From contig BFEA01000438.1 in NCBI GenBank assembly GCA_003427395.1, positions 1,234,063 through 1,263,664 of the forward strand: a DNA stretch of 29,602 nucleotides, written 5' to 3'. Positions 19,394-28,625 of this stretch are shown piece by piece. Every line of letters begins with the position of its first letter. Positions within the stretch are counted from its first letter, which is position 1. The translations under genes were made by a program, and so were the position numbers. The notes beneath the pieces were generated by a model that was given only the letters and a program-made list of their open reading frames with translations, was not told the origin of the DNA and did no database searches. Source of the stretch: Chara braunii (taxonomy: Eukaryota > Streptophyta > Charophyceae > Charales > Characeae).

Positions 19394-19937
19394 GGGTCTC
19401 GTTAGACACCCCTAAAAGTGCCTGTTTTTAGGATTGCATCTTGGTTGCACGCAATCCTAAATCCAATTTTGAGATCGAAAATGTGAAAACAGCGTTAGGA
19501 CGAGTCCTAAAGGATTTAGGATTCCCCAGGCAAAATCGTCCTAAATTTTCCAGTAGCCCCCGACCTACTGAAAAATTTAGGGTTCCCGCGTTTCACGGAC
19601 TCGTTGCGTCGTGCGCATGGCACCATCGACACGGAGTTGCTGGTGCAGAAGCGGTCCGTCGGGTCAGTGGTTGGACATCGGAGGTTTTCTGCGGGTTGAC
19701 GCGGGCAACAGCCACGAATGGTAGCCGTTGGCGGGGATTGGAAGGACATTGGTAGGAATGGATGAACATTGGCGACACGGCTGCGTATAGGCATATGAAA
19801 ACCGGCTGACCTTTTAGGACGAATCCTAAAAGATGATTTTTAGGATTGCGTGTAACGACGCCGCACGAAATCCTAAAAATCCTTTAGGACTCGTCCTAAA
19901 AATTTTAGGATTCTTTTAGGAGTGTCTAACGAGACCC
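19394..19937. mobile_element. PIF/Harbinger-like MITE (544 bp)
   Basis: The left end GGGTCTCGTTAGACACCCCT and the right end, inverted GGGTCTCGTTAGACACTCCT, match at 19 of 20 positions and continue with AAAAG. The flanks are TAG on the left and TAA on the right, close to the TWA duplication of PIF/Harbinger elements. Subterminal TTTTTAGGATT and AATCCTAAA motifs recur many times in both orientations. There is no transposase. Superfamily assignment rests on the GGG-start terminus and the TA-containing 3-bp flanks, so it is tentative. Confidence 0.7.
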
Positions 19938-20010
19938 TAAGCCTGTAAAGTCCTAAGATTGTAAGGATATTTGCTTACAATGTGTTCACATCGCCGGTCC
20001 ATGAAATGGG

Positions 20011-20301
20011 GTAAGGGCAGAGTGAGACCGCGATTTTTCGTAAGATGATTTAATGCTAGATGGGTGCAAGGGGATCCTTATGCCTGACCTATGTATTCAC
20101 AGTACTTTTTTTGGGGGGGGAAACTACACGGGAGTCACAAAAATGAGTTATAATGGGTAAGGGCAGAGTGCGACCGCGATTTTTCGTAAGATGATTTAAT
20201 GCTAGATGGGTGCAAGGGGACCCTTATGCCTGACCGATGTATTCGCAGTACTTTTTTGGGGGGGGGGAACTACACGGGAGTCACAAAAATGAGTTATAAT
20301 T
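20011..20301. repeat. 146-bp tandem duplication
   Basis: Copies at 20011-20156 and 20157-20301 begin GTAAGGGCAGAGTG and are nearly identical (a few substitutions and G/T-run length changes). Each copy ends inside the left arm of the foldback element that follows the second copy. Confidence 0.9.
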
Positions 20302-20456
20302 GTGCTACGGGCCAAGATACAGTTTCGAATTGCAGTTGGGGCAATGCATACAACCCAGCTTTCTGGCCAGGTGGGGTGCCCGAAGTGCAATTGCAAACTG
20401 TATCTTGCCCCATAGTGCACTTATAACTCGTTTTTATGACTCTACTGAAGTTACCC
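20264..20456. mobile_element. Foldback/MITE with arms of about 67 bp
   Basis: The left arm (about 20267-20334: AACTACACGGGAGTCA, GAGTTATAATTGTGC, CAAGATACAGTTT) is repeated inverted at about 20387-20452. The spacer is about 50 bp. The outermost bases are G/C-rich (GGG...ACCC). Its left half also ends the first tandem copy at 20123-20156. Confidence 0.8.
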
Positions 20457-20600
20457 TTTTTTTTTCTTTAATAAAAAGACTCTGTAGGGCCTACTAGGGA
20501 GTGTGATACGAGGACAATGTCATCCCTTAGTGGAGCCTGTTGAAGCCGCTCCATCTATTAGTGGGGAGCTGCACCTGCTGGAAAGCGGGTTCAGCATCCC
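20457..20600 (-). mobile_element. SINE-like element, copy 7
   Basis: Minus strand: head GGGATGCTGAACCCGC, hairpin I, hairpin II (GCTCC/GGAGC with loop CCACTAATAGAT), then a diverged distal part (CTCGTATCACAC). The A-rich end is the T-rich run at 20457-20470 and abuts the foldback element. Confidence 0.75.
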
Positions 20601-21229
20601 TTATGTAAGATTTACATCATGAAAATGTGAGTATCAATGTGTCATTATCAGTGGGACAGCACCTCTTCACTCCTTTCTGAGCACCAGATTAAACTATAGT
20701 ACCTAGTTCTGCCGCACTAATTTAAAACAGGACACACAAGATTGCACTTTTCTGTATTCACAATACTACTACTACTACTACTACTTTCAGGGTGGTCTCG
20801 GGCCCAGGAGCCAGGAAGAGATCTGGATGCCGCTGCATCTGGCTCAACCACCCAGGTGACCCTCCTTGCTCCAGGCAGTGAAAACCCACTTCAGGATGGC
20901 AGCAGGGCGGCACCTCTGCTTTCGGTCCCCTTCTCCAGTGGGCCCAGAACATGGCTCTGATGTTTTCCAAAATCAGCTGCAGAATGAAAAAGTCAGAGTA
21001 GAGTTTCTGATCGTAAAGTCTGCCATTCCTGAGCTTCCACATCACATTCATGATTGCCGCCCTTGCTGCTATCGCCACATACCCCCAACCCCATGGCTTC
21101 ATGTGGAATGTTTTCCTCTCCCTCCCCACGCTCCCTGCCATCATGTCATGGCATAGAATGCACGTCTGTCATACTGACGAAAAACAAAAAATAAAACACA
21201 CACAGGAAAGAAAAACCATCGTCTGTCAC
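20601..21229. other. Unassigned stretch with (ACT)n
   Basis: A short (ACT)n array lies at about 20764-20785. No gene is recognised. Near 21021-21060 there is weak similarity to the duplicated block at 21313 and 21932 (TCTGCCATTC followed by an AT-rich motif). Confidence 0.4.
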
Positions 21230-21451
21230 ACTTCGCTTATTACGGGATAACAGGGAACAGAATGGCCCTCGTCGCACCCGTGAAATGCCAACATTTGAAC
21301 ATATCTGGATCTGCCATTCTTCCAGATATATTCATAATGTTGGTGTTGGGCCAGTGGTATTGCGAGCCCCAGTGACCTCAACAGTAAGATATGTCAGATC
21401 CTCTTGTAGGAGGGCCATTTTTCGTCCTGTTGGCCGGCAGGTTTCATGCCT
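21230..21451. repeat. Long direct duplication, copy 1
   Basis: Shares GATAACAGGGAACAGAATGG, CAGTAAGATATGTCAGATCC and GGTTTCATGCC with the block at 21843-22074. After this point copy 1 has about 270 bp that copy 2 lacks, and then both share a TATCAGGGTTGA segment (near 21745 and 22110). Confidence 0.85.
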
Positions 21452-21842
21452 GAGCAGCACAACGATAGCCCCGATGAGGCCTGAGGAGGATCGCCAGGGC
21501 GAGTCAACACTGGTAGCTCCCTGGGGTGAGCTGTGCCGCAGCCCTGTAACCCATGGGAATGCAGGGGTGTCAGGGCACTGCCAGGTGGAAGTGGCTGCTC
21601 AGGTCCTGCTGTGGCCAATCGGGACACACATAATAAAAGAATTCTCGGTCAGAATCATCATAGCTGACATTCATGGCTCGATTATGATTCCATTTTTTCT
21701 GTTTTTTTTTCCTGATAAAAACAGGGCGCTCTATTATGTTTCCTATCAGGGTTGAGACGGTCAATTTCATGATACTTCAGGACGCCTGAACTTTCAGCGT
21801 ACCAGTCATAACAGGAGCTCGATAGCCAAAAGCACGACTGCC

Positions 21843-22074
21843 ACACTACGTTTATTACAGGATAACAGGGAACAGAATGGCCCTCGCCGCACCACTCGCG
21901 AAATGCCAACATTTTGAACATATATGGATCTGCCATTCTTGAAGTTCCAGATATATTCATAATGTTGGTGTTCAGCCAGAGGTGTTGCGAGCCCCAGTGA
22001 CCTCAACAGTAAGATATGTCAGATCCTCTCGTAGGAGGGCCATTTTTTGTCCTTTCGCCCAGCAGGTTTCATGC
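21843..22074. repeat. Long direct duplication, copy 2
   Basis: Partner of 21230-21451, with small indels. The following bases (22075-22125) match the far end of copy 1 (about 21715-21757), so copy 2 is a deleted version or copy 1 carries an insertion. Confidence 0.85.
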
Positions 22075-22183
22075 CCCAGTTATAAAAGCAGGGCGCTCGA
22101 TTATGATTCCTATCAGGGTTGACCTCCATCGACCACCACTCCACCGGCCGGTCACATAAAAACTTCTATGTCCATTGCCCAGG

Positions 22184-22253
22184 GAGGTCACCTGTCACCC
22201 AGCTCAGTTGGTTAGGCACACAAGGAGGTTGTGGGTTCAAGCCCCATGACCAC
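22184..22253 (+). repeat. tRNA-like SINE head or tRNA pseudogene
   Basis: AGCTCAGTTGGTTAGG (22201-22216) matches the Pol III A box and D-arm of tRNAs, and GGGTTCAAGCCCC (22233-22245) matches the B box and T-arm. Only about 13 nt lie between the two arms, too short for a full anticodon arm and variable loop, and the acceptor ends do not pair well. A working tRNA is therefore unlikely; a tRNA-derived SINE head or pseudogene fits better. Confidence 0.75.
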
Positions 22254-22384
22254 CTGTGGTATACTTGCCCACCAACTGTGATAGTCCGCTTGGTACCTCT
22301 ATCCTTCTTTGGTTGGAGAGGCTACCCACCCGGCATATGACAGTCCCTTCAGCAGTTGGCCATTTGATCATCCACTGGCAGATG

Positions 22385-22529
22385 TTTTTTTTTTTTTTTG
22401 AGAAAACTCCGTATACAGGAAGCCTACTTGACGAGGTGATAAGAGCATCCCCGTTAAGTAGGTTCCAGCGTCGAAGGCTCCATCTATTGGTGGGGAGCTG
22501 CACCTGCTGGAAATCGGGTCCAGCGTCCC
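22385..22529 (-). mobile_element. SINE-like element, copy 8 (best-preserved)
   Basis: Minus strand: head GGGACGCTGGACCC; hairpin I GCTGGA/TCCAGC; hairpin II GCTCC/GGAGC with loop CCACCAATAGAT; distal hairpin with arms CCTACTT/AAGTAGG around GATGCTCTTATCACC; and a poly(A) seen as the T-run at 22385-22399. No target duplication was identified. Confidence 0.85.
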
Positions 22530-22546
22530 TGTACAATGGTATGAAT

Positions 22547-22960
22547 GTGTCAGCTGGAAAATGGGTCCAGCGTCCCTTATACAGAGATGTATTAATGTCT
22601 CCTACTTCCTATGTGTGTCCGTGAATCCATATATGTCAGATGATTGTAACACCCTGTCAATCAGAACTACAATTCTCAAAAAACAAACTAAGACATCATC
22701 CCCATCCCAACCACCAGACCAGGAGACGAGACCCTAGTTTTAATATGACGTGATATGATATGATGTGATGTATCAGCTGGAAATCGGGGCCAGCGCCCCT
22801 ATGCAGAGATGTGTTGATACCTCCACTTCCTATGTATATTCGTTAATCAGTATATGTCAGACAATGGAAGAACCCTATCCATCCAGTCTATAGATTCTCA
22901 AAACAAAGTACGGGATCAGTCCCACTCCTATCTATCAGGCCAGGAGACGAAACCCAGGCC
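22547..22960. repeat. About 221-bp tandem repeat containing SINE hairpin I
   Basis: Unit 1 (from 22547) and unit 2 (from about 22768) share CAGCTGGAAA, CCAGCG, CAGAGATGT, CTTCCTATGT, ATATGTCAGA and CAGGAGACGA at constant spacing. Each begins with the inverse of hairpin I of the SINE head. A short ATATGATATGATGTGATG run lies between them (about 22750). Confidence 0.8.
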
Positions 22961-24056
22961 CCCTACGAGACTCCCTCCCACCCTTGCTCAATGCTCATCC
23001 CTACTCCCAAGGTCCTACCTTAGTAGTTTTCTTTTTGTTCTCCTTTTTTTGTTGCACAAACACACACTCAAACCCCGTCTATTCTGGGGGGCGGCAGTCC
23101 GCTTGCTTATCACCGGCAAGCATAGAATGGAGCAAAGCTCAGAAAAGCAAAGGCAGATAGCAAAGTCAAAGATTTCGAGGGGGTTTCGGCCTGGGCCAGC
23201 GCCACAAGCCGCATGCGGCAGGTCCGAGAGGCGACGGACTCACCACCCCAGCCGCTGTGAGGGGTGGTGTCAGGAGGCATGCTTGCACCCAGGGCACCCC
23301 ATCCCAGCATTTGGCAGTTGTGCTTAGCTACCCCTCTTCCCCTCGCTTCCCGCCCAGAGCCCATCCGCTCCGGGCCCCCATATGTCCCATTTTTGTCCTT
23401 TATTCCGTTGCTCCTTGTGTCCTCTGGCACTCATTGTCATGTTGTGCTATTGTTGTCCCTTGTTGGGTCCTTCCCCTGCTGCCCGCTCCACCCCCCCCCG
23501 CCCCCCCTTCTCTCCGTATTTACATGCATCGGATTCCCTCCTTCAAGCTATCCATATGCCTCCCCATCCTTCTAGATTTATAGAGCCTTGTGTCCTTCGA
23601 CCCTCCCTTCTCTGTCTACCTACCGATCTGATCCCCTTGTTCCCCCCGCATCTCCCTCTAGTCCCCCATTCCTTGCCCCCACCTCCTGGAGCACTGTCAT
23701 CTGTACACGTGTGGCCGCACTACCCAATTTGCAACACACCCCTTCCTTGCGCCCATGACCCTATCCGTGCAAGCCCCCCTCTCCCCCCCTCTGTCCCTCT
23801 ATTCCCCTCCCTGTCTCCCTTCCCCCATTTTCCAATATTGGTTTGTCCCTCACAGAGCCACCCTCCGAGTCTGATGTATCCGGCTGTCCTCTTGAGCACT
23901 GCAGTTCCACCTACTGTCCCCAGGCCATCGCAGCTACGTCCCCCATTCCCCGGGTGACCTTTTCCATCCTTGTGTCAGTTGCGGTCCCTGCGCTGTCTGC
24001 TGTCGCCTCTTGGGTGCTCGTGGTGCTGTGTTCACCATCTTCCTCGGAAGTTCCTC
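22961..24056. other. Unassigned stretch, pyrimidine-rich on the plus strand
   Basis: C/T-rich from about 23460 to 23850. Long plus-strand open frames here reflect composition. It lies 3' of LINE E (minus strand) and could hold its 3' part, but no tail was seen. Confidence 0.45.
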
Positions 24057-24593
24057 CTATGTCCCCCCCATCCACCTCCAGTCCACCGGGCGGTCCCCCA
24101 CCTGAACGATCCCCGTGTAGCCTCCATGCTTCCACAAACACTTCCCCCCCCCTTTCTCCCTTCTCGCCGCATCTGCTGACAGTGCCACCCTGAGCACCCT
24201 CAGGCTCTTCATTGTCCATGTGCGCAGCAGAATCGCCACTCGCATTGCCCACACCGCTGCCATATCTGCCGCATAAGCCTTACGAAGTGTGATGGTTCTC
24301 CCAGCTAGCAGCTGTCCTAACATTATTGCTGTGTGATGTGCAGGTTCCTCTGCGTGGAGCGGGATCAACTGTTCTTGCTCAGCCCACAACTCCTGGGAGC
24401 ATCTTTTCGGCTCGCATTCCAGCCAGAGGTGCGGTATCGTCTCCTCTCGTGCCCCACATTGTCTGCAGTGCGTGTCGGTGGCCGCACTTTTCGCCACCAA
24501 CCACTGGAAGGTTGGTGTGGCCAGCTGCCGGTTCAGCCATAGTCCCCCCCCTCGTTTGTGGTCAGGCAGAAGTGCGAGGAGTTTGCAAGCCAA
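24057..24593 (-). pseudogene. LINE E ORF2 C-terminus with zf-RVT-like zinc domain
   Basis: A minus-strand open frame of 178 codons. C43, C46, H55 and C60 lie in HCRQCGAREETIPHLWLECE, the CX2C...ETxxHLxxxC signature of the zinc-binding domain ending LINE ORF2. WLNRQLATPTFQWL precedes it, and an arginine- and alanine-rich helical stretch (AADMAAVWAMRVAILLRTW) follows, where other LINEs have the W-rich motif. No reverse transcriptase is seen 5' of it, so it is a fragment. The sequence differs clearly from LINEs B and D and represents a third family. Confidence 0.75.
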
Positions 24594-25329
24594 CTCCCGT
24601 AATGGTTGTGATTATGTCCACTAGCCCTGACAATTGGGGGATCACGAGGGGTAATCCCCCCCACACTCATCCAGCATCCCCCACCTGTGCAGTTTTTTTT
24701 TTTTTTATGTTTGTTAATAGTCTCGTCTGCCTGTTGTCTTCGATTTTGTTTTATTGAAGTTTCCTCCCCTTCGCTGATCCCCATCCCTTATGTGACGTGT
24801 GACAGGCCTGCGGTAGATTAGGTGTGGGGACTGGAGGAAGAAAAAGGAATCGACGTGACGCATTGGGAGCAGGGGAGAGAAAAGGAAATAAAAGGAAAGC
24901 CGGGTCATATCAGCTGCTAAGCACTCTCCTGGGCACCACCTGTCACAGTTCCCCCGTATTAACATGGCACCCTGAAAGGAAGAAGCGAGGAAGAAAAAGA
25001 AACCTGGAAGGCCTATTATCATGTATCACGGGGCACTAAGACATCACCCAGGGCGGGGTAGGCGCCCCAGCCCAACGTCACCAAAAGAGGGAGGAGAGAT
25101 TCCTTCATCTCCGCCCCCGCAAGCACCCTAAAACAACAACGGACAGAAGGTAGATAAAGATAGGGGAAAGGAGCCAGAGACCGCACATGATCTGACTTAT
25201 CGGCAACAACAAACAAAGGAAACAAAGGAGAAGCAGGAAGGGCAAGGCTGCAAGCAACACCAGCCTCCTCCTCAAACTGTTCCTCTGACTCATGGGCCGG
25301 CAAACTAAAAAGACCCTACAGCAGAGCAA
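24594..25329. other. Unassigned stretch
   Basis: A T-run lies at about 24692-24706. The part after about 25000 is purine-rich and may be the 5' end of LINE C. No gene is recognised. Confidence 0.4.
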
Positions 25330-25356
25330 CATTGGTGGTAAGGAGGGAGTGCGGGA

Positions 25357-25563
25357 ATGGAGGAGAGGGCGAACAAAGGTTGGATATCCCGTTGGATAAC
25401 CTCACAACAGCCAGTGCTTATTTTCTTTCTATTTTTTTTTACCAAGGCGGAGTACCGACAGATCAACCAAGGAGGGAAACAACACAGGGTCAAAGTCCTC
25501 CCCTCTGACAAGGTGTGGGAGAGGGATGACGTGTACACCCGCCATGCAAGCAACTGGGTTTTC
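25357..25563 (+). pseudogene. LINE C ORF1, 5' fragment
   Basis: Reads GGKQHRVKVLPSDKVWERDD and YTRHASNWVF, matching GGKKQRVKALRGDVKKERDA and YTRQASTWVF of copy B. Part of the preceding sequence (PLDNLTTASAYFL) is in another frame. The frame runs straight into the T-run of an inserted SINE. Confidence 0.8.
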
Positions 25564-25712
25564 TTTTTTTTTTTTTTTTGAAACAAGACCCCTTGTACAA
25601 CACCTCCATCCCAGTGGCGGTGAGAAAACCACCGGGATCGAGGCCTTGCCTGGCGGGCCACTCCATCTATTGGTGGGGAGCATCACCTGCTGGAAACCAG
25701 GTCCAGCGTCCC
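25564..25712 (-). mobile_element. SINE-like element, copy 9, inside LINE C ORF1
   Basis: Minus strand: head GGGACGCTGGACC, hairpin I, hairpin II loop CCACCAATAGAT (first arm weakened), distal hairpin with arms ATCCCGGTGG/CCACTGGGAT containing one G-U, and a poly(A) seen as the 16-nt T-run at 25564-25579. On the opposite strand the G-U would be an A-C mismatch, so pairing favours this orientation. Confidence 0.85.
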
Positions 25713-26115
25713 ATTGAAGTTTACATCGTTGACAGAGACAGCACTGTGCCGGAAACCGGGTCCAGCGTCCCTTTCTCTAGTAACATCTCGCTTCCTATGC
25801 CATTGTTCGCTTTACCCAGCCACCGCCCACCACCCGCCCAACCGGATTCAGAACCACGCGGGTGAGGAGCGGGGCCCAGCACGCCTACGTAAGTCTTCCG
25901 TCCTAACAGTGGTGAGAGAACCGCCAGGATGGAGAGAGAAACTGCTTGGCTACTCTTTCCGCAGGCAGGGAGCGGTTCCTGTTGGGGACTGGTACCAGCA
26001 TCTTTTTTAAGCATCTTCGCAGCACAGACATTGCTGTTTTCCCTTGGCCATGGTCAAGTTGACATTTGAAGCAGAAGACTCCTAGATTCCCAAACGGAGC
26101 TGCAAGCGACACCCA
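25713..26115 (-). mobile_element. Second, diverged SINE-like copy and filler in the LINE C insertion
   Basis: At 25754-25776 another hairpin I (GGAAACCGGGTCC) is present. At about 25891-26002 a diverged full unit can be followed, from GTGGTGAGAGAACCGCC, matching the distal hairpin of copy 9, to CTGGTACCAGCATC, matching the head. Copy B has continuous ORF1 across this point, so the whole block is inserted in C. Its right border is near 26116. Confidence 0.6.
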
Positions 26116-28556
26116 TGATGACGCGATGTACAAAACGACTAACGATAAGATAGGTTGGATCAGGATGAAGGGATCGCCAGAACGAGCCACACATTTCTTC
26201 CTGATCCAACCTATCTCCTCGTCAGTATTCACTGTGATCAGTATGTTTGACGCAGATAAGCAAATAATGGACACATGGCAGAGCATCTGCTGCGATAGGT
26301 CAGAGGTGAGGATTTATCCTTGGTCCCCCCAACGTCAACAACGACCAGAGGACAAGAGAGATCAATTGATGGCTGATTACTACTGGGTAGAATTAAGACA
26401 CGTGCCAATCGAGATTCATGCAACATTCGTACAAGATTTTGCCCAACTCTATGACATAGTCGACTTCATCGACTGCTCCCCCTCTACTTGCCCCACCGGG
26501 ATGACTACCTCATGGTTGCCTTGGATTCACCCAAAGATCATGTCTTCCAGATTTGGTGATACAATCCTGTTCCGTATTGGGGGAAGGCAAAATAACATCC
26601 ATACACCGCACAAAACCGGCCCATGGTGTTTCAAATGTCAAGCCTACGGCCACATTGCGACTGAGACAAGTTGTCCTTACCACCCAGTAAAGAAGGTCAA
26701 AGTCATGGGCCGCCTACTTCGGGACCCCTTCAAAACTTCCCACTTGAGAACAGTAGACCCAGGCCATTAGGCTGGGTCTATATTGATGAAATAAAACAAG
26801 GGGTGTTGGTAAGAGGTTGGGAGTGGGAGGGGAAAGAAGTGGTGAATTGGGATTTCAAACCCCCAGAGAATTGGGTCCCCTTCCAACCGGTGAAAAAACA
26901 TATGAATAAATCCCAACAGACTTTTTTCTCCCTCCCCCCCCAAAGAATCTAGACTCACTGTAGAACCCAAAAACGAAACAAATCTCCGAGCCACAACCAC
27001 AAGATTACATCAAGAAGGTGGATGGGGCAGAATTGTGGCAACAAATCCCACAGAAGAAGAAGAAACACCACCCCCAAAGTGTGAAACCAGATCAATTGAA
27101 GCAAAATGCAGTAAGAAACCAGCACGGCGGTCGTTTTGAGGTGTTGAGGGATATGCGGGTGGTGACAGGCCAAAAGACATAGGAGGGGGGTGGTGCTCAA
27201 AGGGGTGGCAAAGAAGGAGTGACAAGGGGAAAGGAAGTGACAGGAGGGGATGGCAGAAGGTAATGACAGTATGACAGAAGGGAAAGGGAACCAACAGGCA
27301 GCTGTGCAGAGCTTGGACACAGGGGGAGACCAAACAAAATTGCGCACAGGCGAAAAGGAGACAGTAGGGGAAGGGGAACCGGGGGGGCCACTGTTGACAA
27401 ACAACAAGAGGATCACTCCGGATCTGGGGAGAGGATATGAAAATCATAAAACAAAAACGCCCCCTTCCCAATTCTGGCCGGCCCTGACATGTGGCCATGA
27501 CACATACCCACTCGGCCCTGCTTTTGGATCACAACCAATGGACGTGGATGAACCTCCGCCCATCCCTGACATAGAAATGGTTGAGGTCGGAGTGGAATCA
27601 CGAGATTTCCCCTGGCACAGGGAGATCTCGAGACGAAACTGAGAAGCTTGGCGAAATGGCTTTTAGAACATCTCATAACTCTATACCCACATCAATCGAT
27701 TTCCTTCTGGGATGACGCTTATGTACACCTCTTTGCCCTGTTAGACAGCAACGACACCTTGAAGCAAACCTTGGATAATGTACTTCCACCAGATATGAGC
27801 TGGCAGACAATGCTACACCGGGTATGGTATGTCATTAAGGGTTACTTTCAACCCCCCCCTCGGCAGGAAGAACGAGAGAGAGAAGAGGGGGACGCATTGG
27901 ATGCAGTGGACACCTCACATGAATCGTTGAACCGGCCAACAACACATACCCCGAACACTCAGCAGGCCACGCCTTCATCCCGCCCAGAACCGAGGCCACC
28001 GGAACAGGGGGAGCAGGCAACCAAAGAGCTAGAACTCACTCGCAGGTCCAAGCTCCGCCACTTGGTGGAGAAAGGGTGGCAGGAGACCCCATTGTCTCTG
28101 GGGGGAAATGTACTGGTGACTCCAGTGCGCAGGAAAGGGGAACGGTGGGAAGTTGGGCTCTCGCCAGCTGATCATAACGATTATACCCCAAACTTTGGGG
28201 GAGTGACGCTCCATGGGTGGAGGGAGGAGGACCCAGGGGGATTCAACCTCAGCACAGTTCGGGAATTTACTGCAGGATATTATGAGCCTGGGGCCACAAC
28301 CTCCTTGGTAGCATCAGTGGCCTCCAATAAGGTGGCAGATTGGGATGTGTACGCCCGCTTTGAGGATCACAAGGAATTTGGACTCACCTGGCTCAACCAC
28401 AACACGTTGTTGGAGCAACAGAGCCTCAAAGTAAAACTCGGACACACCTGGACCGGGAACGACCTGTTCACCTGCCTGTGCAGAATATCACGAAAAAAAT
28501 ACCTTTTATGGCGGGTGACCTGGGATCAACAGTCATGGCAGAGGCTGAAAAAATAA
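26066..28556 (+). pseudogene. LINE C ORF1, main part (DUF4283-like, zinc knuckle, two unassigned C-terminal regions)
   Basis: The LINE part begins near 26116 (DDAMYKTTNDKIGWIR, matching B). The DUF4283-like stretch includes FFLIQPISSSVF and YWVELRHVPIEI. The zinc knuckle is C188, C191, H196 and C203, with the same CX2CX4HX6C spacing as copy B. After a frameshift near 26765 the WVYIDE and VRGWEWEGKEV segment follows (26671-26952), then an acidic linker (27250-27642). After another frameshift comes an open 302-codon piece (27648-28556) with the helical region (AKWLLEHLITLYPHQ to GYFQPPP) and the C-terminal region (VGLSPADHN, YEPGATTSL, YARFEDHKEFGLTWLNHNTL). This last piece is the cleanest example of both unassigned regions. 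Confidence 0.88.
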
Positions 28557-28625
28557 AAATAAAAATAAATCATCACAACGCAGTAAACATCAGTGTGGGG
28601 ATAGTAAGAAACAATCTGCATTCAA

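Noticed and set aside
21682-22006. Minus-strand ORFs with the peptide NGRSIYVQNVG in the duplicated block
   Set aside because: A similar peptide appears in both duplicated copies, but with frame breaks and no recognised family; more likely repeat sequence than a gene.
22184-22253. Functional tRNA gene
   Set aside because: The distance between D-arm and T-arm is too short for an anticodon arm and the acceptor strands do not pair.
22385-22529. SINE head as an HDV-like self-cleaving ribozyme
   Set aside because: The head GGGACGC has no partner strand that would form P1 of the nested pseudoknot; only two simple hairpins are seen.
22547-22960. CRISPR array
   Set aside because: Two long, diverged units of about 221 bp in a eukaryotic repeat region; no short regular repeats with unique spacers.
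23264-23957. Plus-strand Pro/Ser-rich ORFs
   Set aside because: Composition effect of a C/T-rich stretch; no start context or domain.
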